Positions 11,478-24,219 of a stretch of DNA of 64,000 nucleotides are shown in pieces. A program made the translations under genes and the position numbers. Below the pieces are notes generated by a model that was given only the letters and a program-made list of their open reading frames with translations, had not been told where the DNA came from and made no database searches. Origin of the DNA: Lumbricus terrestris. Lineage: Eukaryota > Annelida > Clitellata > Crassiclitellata > Lumbricidae. The DNA lies in contig OX457043.1 of assembly GCA_949752735.1 (NCBI GenBank), positions 46,255,753 to 46,319,752 of the forward strand. The letters are read 5' to 3'. Each line of letters starts with the position of its first letter. Position 1 is the stretch's first letter.

Positions 11478-12379
11478 GATCACAACCACAGAGATGTGCA
11501 TGCCTGTTAGAAGCTATTCGGAAGGAGTCCGATGTGTCGGTTCTAAATTAAATGATGATAACATTTAGTAGATGCATGGTCTGTGTAGAGTAGGACACCT
11601 ACATGTATAGTAATTATGGTGTAGAAATCAGGAACACGGTTCGGATTTAAACCCGTATACGATCGAAGGAAAACCTAATGCCAAGTACAAGAGGGTAAAG
11701 TTCGAGACCTTCATGCGCTTCCTCAACGTTTTGAATCAATAAATACAACAGTGCCCAAATGGGAATATCGCGAGCAGCACATCAACTTTAGACGAGCGTC
11801 CGTTGTGTGGGTGTTACGTGCGTGCGTGTACCCGCCGCCACTGGTGACTTGTTGAGATTCTCTTCTCTGCAGCTTATTTTTCCATACTGATGCAATTCCA
11901 ATTCCCGATGACATTTCACACCAGACTGACAATTGACAATAACAAGTGTCCTGATTGGTTTGCTCTGGAAGTGGCGATATAAAAAAAGTCCGGCACCCTG
12001 CGTGGTTCGCCACTTATGAGAATATTGCCACTTGCGTGCACACCACTGAAAAGCTTTGACGCCCTGACATTTCAGCTGTCAACTTCGGACAGGAATCCTT
12101 TTTGTTGATATAGGTTCTACACGCGTGCGTGTCGTGAGCCGGTGAGTGTATATATTCGTTTCGTCTGCACTGTTGTGCTCACTAATGAAATTTATCTTCT
12201 GTTTGACATTTGACAACATTTAGGTCGGCACATAAGAACGAATTTGAACTATAAGGATAGTTTTCGCGAAGCTATGATAATTCAGATTTAATAATATCCA
12301 ATTTCTTCATCTTTACAATACTTTGCAATTACGGTAATAAAATGCTTATAGGTGTACAAACTGTGTACATGTAATGTAC
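11478..12379. other. Non-coding, nothing recognised
   Basis: No repeat family or splice-supported ORF seen. A 96-codon minus-strand ORF (12013-11723) has no recognisable motif and is probably chance. Confidence 0.4.
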
Positions 12380-12483
12380 GCACCCACCCACTCACACACA
12401 CCCACACACGCAAACCCACACACACACACACACACCCACACACACACATACTATATACACACACATATTATATACACATGTGC
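12380..12483. repeat. (CA)n / CACACCCA microsatellite
   Basis: CACCCACA and CACACA units directly precede the LINE insertion site. Confidence 0.85.
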
Positions 12484-12494
12484 AGTCAACTTTG

Positions 12495-13470
12495 CTGGAG
12501 GAAATAAATGGCAATGCAACAGCAGCAGTGAAAATAGGTGGTGACCTGGGAGAATGGTTCGCAACAAACAGAGGCACAAGGCAGGGAGACCCAATATCGC
12601 CAACTACCTTCATATTGGTGCTGGAAAGAGTACTGGACAAGATTCGGGATAAAGAGGGTGTAGTCATAAGTGGCACAACAATTAATAACCTCTCGTTTGC
12701 CGACGACATCGACCTGATAGACAGAGACGCGAAGAGATTGGAAGGAACAACTCGAGAGTTGAATGAGGAGAGTAAGAGATACGGCCTCAATATGAACTTC
12801 GAAAAAACGAAAAAGTTAGCATTTGGCGCAAAAAAAACCCACCGAGACACTAGTCATAGACGGAAACCCGGTGGAAAACGTTGAACATTTCACACACCTC
12901 GGGAGCAACACAACATATGACCTAGACGCCAGGAGGGAGGTGCAAACTAGGTTGGCGAAGGCAGCAACAGCATTGAAGGCAATGGAGAAGGTGTGGAGAA
13001 GCAAAGCCATAGGGACGGCAACGAAAAAGAAGGTGCGACAGACGTGCATTTTCAGCACTCTGTTATGCGGGTGCGAGGACTGGGTGGTAACGAAATACAT
13101 CGAACAAAGACTTATGGCCTTCGAAAGAAAGTGCTACAGGAAAATACTAAGAATAGGGTGGATGCAGAAGGTAAACAACTCAGAACTATACAAGCGAGTG
13201 CAGTCAAAGGAAAACATCATGCAGAAGCTGATCAGAAGAAAACTAGGATTGTTCGGGCACATCTGCAGAATGGATAACAGCAGGAAGATCAAAGCACTGA
13301 TGTTCGGACGAATGGACGGGACAAATAAGAGAGGAAGGCCGCATAGGGAGTGGCTCGACGACATATCCGAGTGGGGCAAAGCCTCGCTTCAGGAGCTGAG
13401 CAGAGCGGCGCTGGATAGGAGAAAATAGATGGACCTGGTGAAGAAGGCATCGGACACCTACGGGCGTTGA
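12495..13470 (+). pseudogene. LINE reverse transcriptase, C-terminal part, frameshifted
   Basis: This is the C-terminal half of a non-LTR retrotransposon ORF2. RT motif RGTRQGDPISP lies at about 12570-12602 and the catalytic FADD at 12696-12707. A thumb region and a C-terminal block with RRKLGLFGHICRMD and a GRP-x(4)-W segment follow; such tails are common in RTE-like and related LINEs. The frame shifts in an A8 run (12830-12837). A TAG at 13426-13428 replaces a likely TGG codon, after which the frame stays open to the natural TGA at 13468-13470. The endonuclease and N-terminal RT are absent through truncation. The copy cannot make active enzyme. Clade assignment is tentative. Confidence 0.85.
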
Positions 13471-13496
13471 GCCCACGGTTGTTGATGATGATGATG
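12495..13496 (+). mobile_element. 5'-truncated LINE insertion with perfect target duplication
   Basis: The insertion is flanked by an 11-bp direct repeat, AGTCAACTTTG (12484-12494 and 13497-13507). It starts mid reverse transcriptase and ends in a short GATGATGATG tail, as expected for a 5'-truncated target-primed insertion. The intact duplication and mostly open frame point to a recent event. Confidence 0.85.
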
Positions 13497-13559
13497 AGTC
13501 AACTTTGTAAATATATAAAGTACACATAATTTTATCACCGAATTCATCACAGTCGCGTC

Positions 13560-13960
13560 AACTTTATCCGTCGATCCATCATCCATATCTTTCCACCTCT
13601 CTTCCCTCTTCTCTCCTTCAGCCTTCTCCACTCTATCGTTCTCATCTTCCTCCTTCTCTTTTTCCTTCTCCCCTTTATCCTTATTCCCTTGCTCCTTAAT
13701 TCTCCTCTTGCCAATAGCTGCTCCCCTTTTTCCTTCACTTCGTTCTCCTCCCCTTTCTTCTTCTCATCTTAATCTTTCTCTTCATCCTTCTCCCCATTCT
13801 CCTTCTCCCCATTCTCTTTCTCCCCATTCTCCTTCTCCCCATTCTCTTTCTCCCCATTCTCCTTCTCCCCATTCTCCTTCTCCCCATTTTCCTTCTTCTC
13901 TTCCTCCTAAGCTGCGCTGCTGCCGACCCTTAGTATTTTCCAGCTGTATGTATGTATGGC
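13560..13960. repeat. Pyrimidine-rich tract with 15-bp minisatellite
   Basis: A CTT/CCT-rich region holds seven tandem copies of a 15-bp unit CCTTCTCCCCATTCT at about 13787-13893. Confidence 0.85.
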
Positions 13961-14127
13961 CGCTTCTGTAATACTTTCCGCATGCTCTAGAAACCACTCC
14001 ACTCGTTATCGAAAGAAACCTTCTCCACCCGCTCCATGCCTCCTCTTCCAGCCTCCTCTTCCAACCTCCTCTTCCATTCAGCCTTTTCCTACAATTCCCG
14101 TAAACACCTATTGAGAGCATACAACAC

Positions 14128-14680
<553 letters not shown>

Positions 14681-15395
14681 TGCTCAAAACTACAACTATA
14701 TCTTACACAGTGTTTTATATGCACAACAGGTGATGCACTACATTACGTACATACATGTATAATTATACACTCAATTGAAATCTAAAGAATGCATTCTGCA
14801 AAAATTATACTACAACGGTGATGACTGCGAGTGATACAAAGGCATATATATATATATACATGTATGTATATACTATTATACAGTATATATACAATTATAC
14901 AAATCGCTTGATGGGTTCCACAGCTTATAGTAACAAGAATATAATCATGTATATGTATACATGCATGTGCGAATGCTGGTGCGTGTGTAGGTTTATGTTG
15001 GTGTGTATGTGTATGTATGTGTGTATGTGTGTAGGTGCATGCGTGTGTAAGTGTGTAAGTGTGTATGTGCGTCCTTTTTTTAGCATTTTTTCTCTCGATC
15101 TCTTCTTCAATATAATATGCTGCATGGGAATTGGTCCAATTACGGTTCACTTCAGTCCACAGTAAGGACTTAAGGACGTGGTCAGGAATGTCTTATATGG
15201 ATTGGTATAATTATAGTATACATACATACGTGTATTTGCCACGAGACTGGCCACAAACGACGTACAAACTGTAATAGGCTAATGCTGAGTGCAAAACCGG
15301 TCAGTTGCAGTGGTCAGTGCTGGTCAGTATATGATTGACCAACGACTATAGTTGATTGAAGGGAGGAAGCACACTAATTCGTTCATTTCACAAAT

Positions 15396-15740
15396 TTATA
15401 TAGGCCTATAGCTCCCATTCAAGAAGTCCACTCAGAGGCAGGGCTGTTTTTAAGGAATTTTTAGAACTGCACAACCACTTCTTTCCTTTCCCATCTCCTC
15501 CATGGTAAATTGCTTCCAATCTGATGACAATGACCTTTTTGCTAGTTTTAACTTCACAGAACTTGTGACAGAAGTGCATCTACAGCTGCACAAATCCATT
15601 TAGAACTGCACGTTTTGTGTACAACTGCACGTTAAAAAAAGCCCTGCTCAGAGGCGCTCCCAGTCTAGTCACGGTGCATGATACAAAACAGTGTTAAGGA
15701 ACCTGTGGAACACGGAGGAGTCAACCGTATACAGGTAACA
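15396..15740 (+). mobile_element. SINE-like repeat, family B, interrupted by a MITE
   Basis: AATTTATATAGG and TCAAGAAGTCCACTCAGAGG lie left of the MITE, and CTCAGAGGCGCTCCCAG continues right of it, reconstituting the family-B sequence. Confidence 0.6.
15439..15646. mobile_element. 208-bp hAT-type MITE nested in a SINE
   Basis: The ends are CAGGGCTGTTTTTAA and, reverse-complemented, CAGGGCTTTTTTTAA. The flanks are a perfect 8-bp duplication, CTCAGAGG (15431-15438, 15647-15654), which is itself part of the family-B SINE. The unit AGAACTGCAC recurs near both ends. Confidence 0.9.
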
Positions 15741-16239
15741 GATGCATCTCGATTTCTCGATACATGTACATGTAATTATATCGTTTGGAGCGAGGTTTAG
15801 GGCGATGTTAAAAACACTCTGGCACGAAGAGCGCACGGATATACGGAATCGCTTCCCGCTACCCTCCCAAAAGGTCCACTCAACCTTCCAATCGGCAGAT
15901 GCCGTTGGTAAACCGAGTTATAGGACGTGTAGGGCGCTTTGCGTGGCTGCCAACAGTTAAAGTCGACTCCTGTAATAACTTTTGATGATCCGTTCATAAT
16001 TTATGAATTGTAATAACGTGTTGTGTCGGTGTCAAATTAATCGAGGATTATTGTTATTGGGTGCAAGGCAGCAAAGATAAGCGCCACCTTGCATGCCAAA
16101 CCTAACACGTGTACATGTATTATATACTAGCTATTATAGCCTACATTATAATTTCGCTCATTTTACTTTATGATCATTCCATAATATATTTTATTACAGT
16201 TCATAATTATCAATAATAGATTTTTTGCCGGTGCTTTCG
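15741..16239. other. Mostly unrecognised; weak minus-strand exon candidate
   Basis: At 15968-15882 on the minus strand a TTATTACAG acceptor precedes a short open segment that could end at a GAAG|GTTGAG donor. Neither open frame shows a known motif, so I do not call a gene. Confidence 0.25.
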
Positions 16240-16350
16240 ATTTAACTGTTGCGCGGTCATCGGCTTCAAGAATTATTGCATCTGCTTCAAGAATTATTGT
16301 ATCGGCTTCAAGAATTGTTGCATCTGCTTTAAGAATTATTGCATCTGCGG
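16240..16350. repeat. 21-bp minisatellite
   Basis: Five copies of GCATCTGCTTCAAGAATTAT. The period is seven codons, and the minus frame reads ILEADAI repeats. Confidence 0.8.
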
Positions 16351-16579
16351 CCCGTGGTGCGAGAAAGAATGGACAGCAACGATCCAGAGCAAATGGGTCA
16401 TTATTTGTAGTAGTGAATTGTGCTCCGGTGGCGGCGCATGCAGTCAATGCTGTGCTGCTCCATTGTGGATCGACGACGATTGCTGTAAATCTTGGAATAG
16501 TGAAGAAAAAGTTAAAAAGATATATCCGTGTTATTAATAACCTCAATGAATCTACATGGCAAAAAACAAAACGCGATAA

Positions 16580-16771
16580 TGGTGGTTGTGGTGGTGGTTG
16601 TGGTGGTGGTGGTGGCAGTGGTGGTGGTGGTGGTGGTGGTGGTGGTGGTGGTGGTGGTGGTGGTGGTGGTGGTGGTGGTGGTGGTGGTGGTGGTGGTGGT
16701 GGTGGTGGTGGTGGTGGTGGTGGTGGTGGTGGCAGTGGCAGTGGCAGTGGTCGGGGCATTGGTATTGGTAA

Positions 16772-16819
<48 letters not shown>

Positions 16820-16925
16820 AGACGACGACGACGACGATGACGATGACGATGACGATGATGATGATGATGATGATGATGATTATGATGATGATGATGATGA
16901 TGATGATGACGATGACGAAGACGGT
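16580..16925. repeat. (GGT)n then (GAC)n/(GAT)n trinucleotide arrays
   Basis: About 150 bp of GGT passes, after a short GGCAGT bridge, into GAC and then GAT arrays. Forward frames read poly-Gly then poly-Asp, with no gene support. Confidence 0.95.
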
Positions 16926-16959
16926 GATGATGAAGTTAATGCTGGTTATTATGATGACA

Positions 16960-17170
16960 GAAACGCTTAAATCCAGGAAGAACTTAAACCCAGGAACGAA
17001 GTGAACTTTACATGAACAACCCTAAACCCAGGAAAGACTTGAAACCAATTAACGGCTTAACCTGGCATCAACTTAGACCAGGAACGACTTAAACCCTAAA
17101 GCGACTTAAACCCTACAGAAACGCATTGTAGGGCCTTACACTGCAGGAACAGTCCTAAGCCCAGGGACGA
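16960..17170. repeat. Degenerate tandem repeat (CTTAAACCCAGGAACGA type)
   Basis: About ten imperfect copies of a 17-25 bp unit containing AAACCCAGGAACGACTT. Confidence 0.65.
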
Positions 17171-17394
17171 CTTTAATCTCGGATTCCCCAAGAGGCCGGC
17201 CGAACCGGCAAATGGCATAAGCCGAAACACGTCTACGCAACAACCAAGAATTGCTATTATGACCTGGTATTCAACACAAAGGTCGACGTGGGGGCTCTGG
17301 GTGTAGAGGGAAGGCGGACGTCGATGAGGTATACATGTAATTCTTCGCCAGCTAAACCTATTTATTGTGGAGCTTTCAAAGTCGGTGGGAAGTA

Positions 17395-17540
17395 AATTAA
17401 TGGAAATTTCCCGACTGGTCTTTTGTCGGCGGCGTGAAGAGAGGACTGCGAAAGGCGCTCGCGAAGAGAAGCTGGCTTATGCTTTACAATGCGTCGTGGC
17501 TTTGAGGCTGCGGAAAGGTCCATTGGTAGATTGATGGTGT
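17395..17540 (-). other. Coding-like minus-strand segment, weak exon candidate
   Basis: A minus frame with a possible CCTTTCCGCAG acceptor encodes a basic, serine-rich peptide (containing KPRRIVKHKPASLRERL). The only downstream donor is weak (CCA|GTCGGG). It could be an N-terminal piece of a minus-strand gene or chance. Confidence 0.25.
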
Positions 17541-17559
17541 GCTGGAGATGCTGGTGTTG

Positions 17560-17900
17560 GATGAATGATGGAGGAGGTGGTGGAGGAGGAGAAAGAGGAG
17601 GAGAAGGAGGAGGAGGAGGGGAAGGGGTAGGAAAGGAGGGCGAGGAAAATAGGAGGGAGGACGGAGCAAAGAGGAATGTGGAATAAAGGAGTGGGTGATG
17701 AATGATGAGGGAGAAAACAAGAAGGAGGAACGAAGTAAGGGAAGAAAGAAGATAGAGAACCGAGGAAGAGAGTAAAGAGGAGAAGAGGAAGAAAGGGAAG
17801 AAGGGGAGGAATGTGGATAAAGGAATGAGAGAAAATGAAAAGAAGGAGAAGTGGAATAAAGAGAACCGAGAAAAGAGGAAGGAGGAAGCCAGAGAAGCAT
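17560..17900. repeat. Purine-rich (GGA/GAAG) tract
   Basis: GGAGGA and GAAGAG units; the tract resumes after the MITE at 17904-18234. Confidence 0.8.
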
Positions 17901-17903
17901 ATA

Positions 17904-18234
17904 CAGGGTGCGCCAAAAAAAACACCTATAGGTTTTTGCCAATATCTAGGCCAAAAGTAAGAATTTCGAACTGAAATTTCACAGTCTTAAAGACAATTCA
18001 TATTTACACATGATGGCCAGATTTCATCAAAACATTTCAAACAGAGCAAAGTTAAACAACTTTTAGGGAGGCTACGCACCGTTTTTTGACAATTCAAAAA
18101 CGTATATATACTATGCAACAAAAAGTAGCAAAAATACGATTTTAATAAGTCTCATCTCAAATTTCATTTCGAAATTCTTACTTTTGGCCAAGATATTGGC
18201 AAAAACTCTAGGGGGTCTTTTTTGGCGCACCCTG
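17904..18234. mobile_element. 331-bp Tc1/mariner-type MITE
   Basis: Terminal inverted repeats of about 76 bp start CAGGGTGCGCCAAAAAA at both ends and share GTTTTTGCCAATATCT and GGCCAAAAGTAAGAATTTCG. The flanks are TA on both sides (17902-17903, 18235-18236), the duplication used by Tc1/mariner elements. There is no transposase. Confidence 0.9.
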
Positions 18235-19024
18235 TAGAGCAAAATTGAGAAAATACAAGCAGACGGCAAAGAGAAGTAGGAATCATAAAGAGGAAACGTC
18301 AGACGATTATGGAGAAGAGATGGGAAGTAGGATCATGAGGAAGAGGACGTGAGGAAGGAGGAGGAAGAGATGGAACTGCGTGGAACGTGACTAGCTTTCA
18401 ACTTGATCCTCCTGTCACGTGGCTGGGACTCGACGCCGTGCCCCAAAAGACGTCAAATATTCTGTCCTTATACTATTATTAATGTCTGCAGACAGGAGAC
18501 ATTAATGCTGTCCGTGCGATCTTATATAAATCGATCGTCTAGCACATAAATTGCACCAACATAATAATAATATATATCTTTGCTATGATATTAAATGAAT
18601 AGACCTAAGTCTCTCTGTGCACTTAGAATGGCGTCTTCAATACGCCGTAAAATTGCCGCCGTCGCTTGCCCCAAGGTGGCGCTATAATGCACTGTTTGAT
18701 TCCCTATGTAAACATATATAGTCACCGCTGATGAGAGCGAGGCTATGTCCTATATTCACGTGCGCTTTGCAGACATGAATTTTTAAGTGTATTTGTCTGC
18801 TTCCTGTCTGTGGATTAGAAAATGTTGGGATTATTATTGGAGGTCATTAGGTCGGTTTATATCCAGATGGTGGAGTGGAGTCGATGACGCATGCTGACGG
18901 AGATATTTTTGAAGGGGATGCTGAGTATCTCGGTTGGTCCAAGACGTCTGGCATTGAGTGCCATAGGTCTTAGTACAGCCTCTGCCTCTGTATACGGTCG
19001 TCTTATATATGACGCTCTTTTACT
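18235..19024. other. Non-coding, nothing recognised
   Basis: The remaining purine-rich sequence fades by about 18380. The rest looks unique, with no supported gene. Confidence 0.5.
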
Positions 19025-19720
19025 GTTCAATTTTTTCTTTCATTCACCCTTCAATTCCTTCATTCTCTCGGTCTTAGATTCTTTCTTTTTTCACTCTTCA
19101 ATTTTTTCTCTCTTCAATTGTCTCACTCTTCAATTGTTTCACTCTTCTATTGTTTCACTCTTCAATTGTTTCACTCTTCAATTACTGTTTCACTCTTCCA
19201 TTGTTTCACTCTTCTATTGTTTCACTCTTCAATTGTTTCACTCTTCAATTGTTTCACTCTTCAATTGTTTCACTCTTCAATTGTTTCACTCTTCAATTGT
19301 TTCACTCTTCAATTGGTTCACTCTTCAATTGTTTCACTCTTCTATTGTTTCGCTCTTCAATTGTTTCACTCCTCTATTGTTTCACTCTTCAATTGTTTCA
19401 CTCCTCAATTGTTTCACTCTTCCACTGTTTTACTCTTCAATTGTTTCACTCTTCAATTGTTTCACTCCTCTTTTGTTTCACTCTTCTATTGTTTCACTCT
19501 TCTATTGTTTCACTCTTCAATCGTTTCACTCTTCAATTGTTTCCCTCTTCAATTGTTTCACTCTTCAATTGTTTCACTCTTCAATTGTTTCACTCTTCAA
19601 TTGTTTCGCTCTTCTATTGTTTCGCTCTTCAATTGTCTCACTCTTCTATTGTTTCGCTCTTCAATTGTCTCACTCTTCTATTGTTTCACTCTTCAATTGC
19701 TTCACTCTTCAATTGCAATT
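19025..19720. repeat. 16-bp minisatellite (CACTCTTCAATTGTTT)
   Basis: About 40 tandem copies. The 16-bp period rotates the frame, so all three forward frames stay open and read the same 16-residue repeat (SLFNCFTLQLFHSSIV type). These long ORFs are artefacts. Confidence 0.95.
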
Positions 19721-19844
19721 ATCAGCGTTCGATTCATTATTCACCTGCATCTCTCCGCTGCTTGAAGACCTTTCTCGTTTCACGAGCCTGTCACACTAGT
19801 AGCGATTCTGAATAGCTCAGCTGTGAGAAGCACTTTAAAAAATT

Positions 19845-20050
19845 CTCATTAGATTAGATTTACATTAGATTAGACTTAAATTAGATTTAGATTGGATTAG
19901 ATTAGATTAGATTAGATTTAGTTTCAGATTAGATTAGATTACATTAGATATGGATTAGATTAGATTAGATTTAGATTACATTAGATTAGATTTAGATTAG
20001 ATTTAGATTTAGATATAGATTTAGATTAGATAAGATTTGATTAGATTAGT
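19845..20050. repeat. Degenerate (GATTA)n array
   Basis: AGATTAGATTAGATTTAG units, about 200 bp. Confidence 0.9.
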
Positions 20051-20052
20051 AC

Positions 20053-20172
20053 CTTAGATTCGCAGATGGCCTTCCGTCGTTCCCTGCGTGGTCTTGGTGG
20101 TGGCGTCGGTTCCTGGTCGCTATCTTCGGCCGATACCCTCCGCGCCGAAGACCTCGCCAGACTCGAACTCCA
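20053..20172 (-). CDS. Candidate 40-codon exon
   Basis: The minus-strand segment is exactly 120 nt, follows a TTAAACAG acceptor and ends AAG before a GTACTA donor, with phase 0 at both ends and no stops. The peptide is disordered and basic: SSSLARSSARRVSAEDSD, then proline/arginine-rich, ending RRKAICESK. It is a GC-rich island between an AT-rich repeat and a CAT array, which favours selection. It could be an N-terminal exon of the minus-strand RhoGEF gene to the left, but no homology is established. Confidence 0.38.
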
Positions 20173-20179
20173 CTGTTTA

Positions 20180-20275
20180 ACACAACATGCAAAATTATCA
20201 TTGTAATTATCGTTATCATTATCATTAACAACATCTTCATCATGGTCGTCATCATAACTATCGTCATCGTTGTCG

Positions 20276-20310
<35 letters not shown>

Positions 20311-20610
20311 CTCTTCTTTTGTTATAGTCGTGGATGTCGCTATTGTAATCGTCAACGTCGTCGCCAACGTTGTCATCATCATCATCATCTTCATCATCAT
20401 CATCATCATCATCATTATCATCGTCATCATCATCATCATCACCATCCTAGTCATAATCATTATCATCATCATCATACTCATCGTGAAAATTGCCAAAATC
20501 ACCATTGTCAACAACATCATCATCATCATCATCGTCATCATGAAAATTGTCAATATCACCATTGTCAACAACAACATTCTCATCTTCATAATTATCAACA
20601 ACATCATTTC
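20180..20610. repeat. (CAT)n/(CATCGT)n array
   Basis: CATCAT units with TCGTCAT and TTGTCAACAACAT interruptions. Forward frames read poly-His/Ile. Confidence 0.9.
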
Positions 20611-20754
20611 CTAAACATTGCTCACAATGACGATCGCAATTCTTCCACTTCGAAAATTACTAATCTCTTAAAAACTTCTATGCATTTGTCTTTTAATAAC
20701 TTCGTTGTAATCGTCAATTTTAATGCCGTAATAATTTTACAAAATACACAAACA

Positions 20755-20825
20755 ACTCATGAATATTAAATCTCATGAATATTAAAACTCATGAATATTA
20801 AATCAAACCATGAATATTAAATTGT
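20755..20825. repeat. Short tandem repeat of AACTCATGAATATTAAA
   Basis: Four near-identical copies of CTCATGAATATTAAA. Confidence 0.85.
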
Positions 20826-20829
20826 GATT

Positions 20830-21139
20830 AAACAAGAAAATGACAAAATCTCGTTGAGACAATTCGTCCATTCGTCTGCCCTGCATGTGGTTTGGATTTT
20901 CACCTCTGCTCTTGTGACTCGTCCGGCTTTTACCGCAGCGTGCTTGCAACTATAAAATATGCTAAACGTGTTATTCTACGAAGGGATGGACAGCTCTACT
21001 CGATTATTTATGGGTTGACGATGAATATTCCGATTTTTCAGATAACTAGCATCATAAAGGGCACGTATGCTGTCACATGCGATGCGCCGTTCGCAGCAGC
21101 TCGATCGAAAAGGATATTAAAAAGGGACTCATAATGAGA
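20830..21139. other. Non-coding, nothing recognised
   Basis: An 80-codon forward ORF (20892-21134) has no motif or splice support. Confidence 0.4.
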
Positions 21140-22240
<1,101 letters not shown>

Positions 22241-22361
22241 TAGACTCATATTCACCAACAGGTGACTACCGTTCGACCATCCACGGACACATCATTACCG
22301 TCCATTTAGATCGCATTAGCCCGTGAAATATAGATGGTGGCTACTGAGCCGTATATATATA

Positions 22362-22393
<32 letters not shown>

Positions 22394-23104
22394 CTTTATC
22401 TAGCGCCAGATTCAGCGCCAGTCACGAAGCGCAGTTCCGGTCGGTGACCGAGGGCGCGAACCACGACCAGGTCAAGAGGTCACGTCTTTATTAGACATAG
22501 CCTGCAGGCACTCTCATAAAGTAAATGGCGCTAAGTAAATGTCGGGATAGACGGATAGCAGTGTTTACTCTAGACGTCTCTGGGCGAGAAAGTCCCCCCT
22601 CAAGGGCCCTCATGATCGGATTCCGCCCCCAGGAAAATCGCGATGTGGTGCATACACGAAAATACGTACCACCCCACCACCCAGAAAAGCCAACGCATAG
22701 AATTTTTTTAGAAAATGGTCATCAGTTATTATTTGGAAAATGGTAAACTTTCGGGAGATTTTCACTGAAAGACTTAGAAAGGTCGTCCGTTTTATTTCAG
22801 TAGCGAAACTGGTACATTTTAGAAACATTTAGCAAATGAAAAGAAGGTCGTCAAAATTTTTTCTGATGAATCTGGCCATCCGCACAAAATGTCCGGCCAA
22901 AACAGACTTTTTACGCCCCCACTCACAGAAACCCGAATCTGACACCCAAGCTGGCCAAGCACGGGAATCTAGGTTAAACACTGGGCGGCTAGTAAACCTA
23001 AATTGTGGATAGCAGCTACAAACAAATGAAAAGCAGTAACGCTCTGGCATTGTGATGCTTTGCTTTGGCAATTTATATGCGACAACTTTCAAAGCTGCTG
23101 CAAC
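22241..23104. other. Non-coding; possible decayed G/C-tract transposon relic
   Basis: A TA array lies at 22351-22392. From 22590 to 22960, runs of C and repeats of AAGGTCGTC resemble the interior of the MITE at 3270-3599, but I cannot define ends. Confidence 0.35.
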
Positions 23105-23460
23105 ACATCAACGTGTACAGAATAGACCTAGTCTAAAGAGATAAGTGTATGAGAGTAGGGAGATCAGAGGATATATTCGAGTAAGAGACCTACAAGATCA
23201 TCAACGGATGTACATGTAGGCCTAAGTAACTGTTATTTGAATGAATTCCAAGCAAGGAAACTTAGGGGCTAATTATAATATTTAAAAAGACAAAAGGGAC
23301 ATACTACGGCAGAAACTTTTAAGTGCAAGAGTTGCAGACTTGTGGAATAGTTTGATAGAGAGTATAGCCTACTACATGTAGGCCTGCCTGAGTGGATACA
23401 ATCACAGCTTTCAAGAGGATGATGGGAAACGGTTGCTGAAGACATTTTAGTACGCTATGT
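23105..23460 (+). pseudogene. CR1/L2-like LINE 3'-terminal ORF relic
   Basis: Across shifting frames the order is: an RLRGDL-like segment with TYKIINGM, then a KLRGHNYKI-like segment, then ARVADLWNSLIESI. That order (RLRGDLIE, RGH, VV-WNSLP) is the C-terminal hallmark of CR1-like LINEs. Several stops and shifts are present. A (TAA)/(TGA) tail follows from 23495. Confidence 0.55.
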
Positions 23461-23494
23461 AGACTCCATCTCTCTCATGAAAAATACCAGTAGT

Positions 23495-23575
23495 CAATAA
23501 TAATAATGATAATGATGATGATAATGACAATGACAATGACAATAACAATGACAATAACAATAACAATAACAATAC
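23495..23575. repeat. (AATGAC)/(AATAAC) microsatellite
   Basis: AATAATAATGATAATGACAATGAC units, about 80 bp, downstream of the LINE relic. Confidence 0.85.
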
Positions 23576-24219
23576 TCCGCATGCAACTTCTGCCGTGCAC
23601 GTGCAAATGTCAGTTAAGTGCGCGCCTTCAAGGCAAATAAACAAAGCAACTAAAAATCAATAAAAATCATAGACTAGGAAAAGATAAATACTAAGAAATG
23701 TCTACTGAATTAATCATATGGTGACAGATTGTAAGTGTGTTGTATACAAATTAATCTTAATCCGCAGTAGTGGTTTTCTTTCGGTTAATCTGCGGTGTTG
23801 CAGTTTATTCCGCAACGAACGAGAAACCATCTTTAACCACGACGAAGGCAAAGTAAACATGTAATGATGTAGAACTGCAGCTAGATAAATCTCTTCTGCA
23901 GCTCGGAAGTTTTATTCCTTCGTTGCATAATCTGATAAAAAAAGATGGTCTAAAAGCCGATTCTAAGAAAAGTTGCCTTTAAAACGAATTCATATCACCC
24001 ATAATACGTGAGGAAATAGCAGGGAATGATTGTGTGGAATGGTCATTTTATGTGTATATATATATATATGTCTGTATATATACATATATTATGTATATAT
24101 ATGTATGTATGAAATAGGCTTACCTGAGGCCATAGAGATCTATCTTTTTGATCAATTATTTGGTCACATGCGGATTTTTCTTGACCAAAGTTCGGACTTC
24201 TAATCTGTCGGTTGATAGA
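23576..24219. other. Non-coding, nothing recognised
   Basis: AT-rich, with a TA/TATG run at about 24053-24110. Confidence 0.5.

Noticed and set aside
11723..12013. 96-codon minus ORF as a cysteine-rich gene
   Set aside because: No signal peptide, splice signal or cysteine pattern that stands out from chance.
22590..22960. Second copy of the 3270 MITE
   Set aside because: Only short GTCGTC and C-run similarities; no ends or duplication found.
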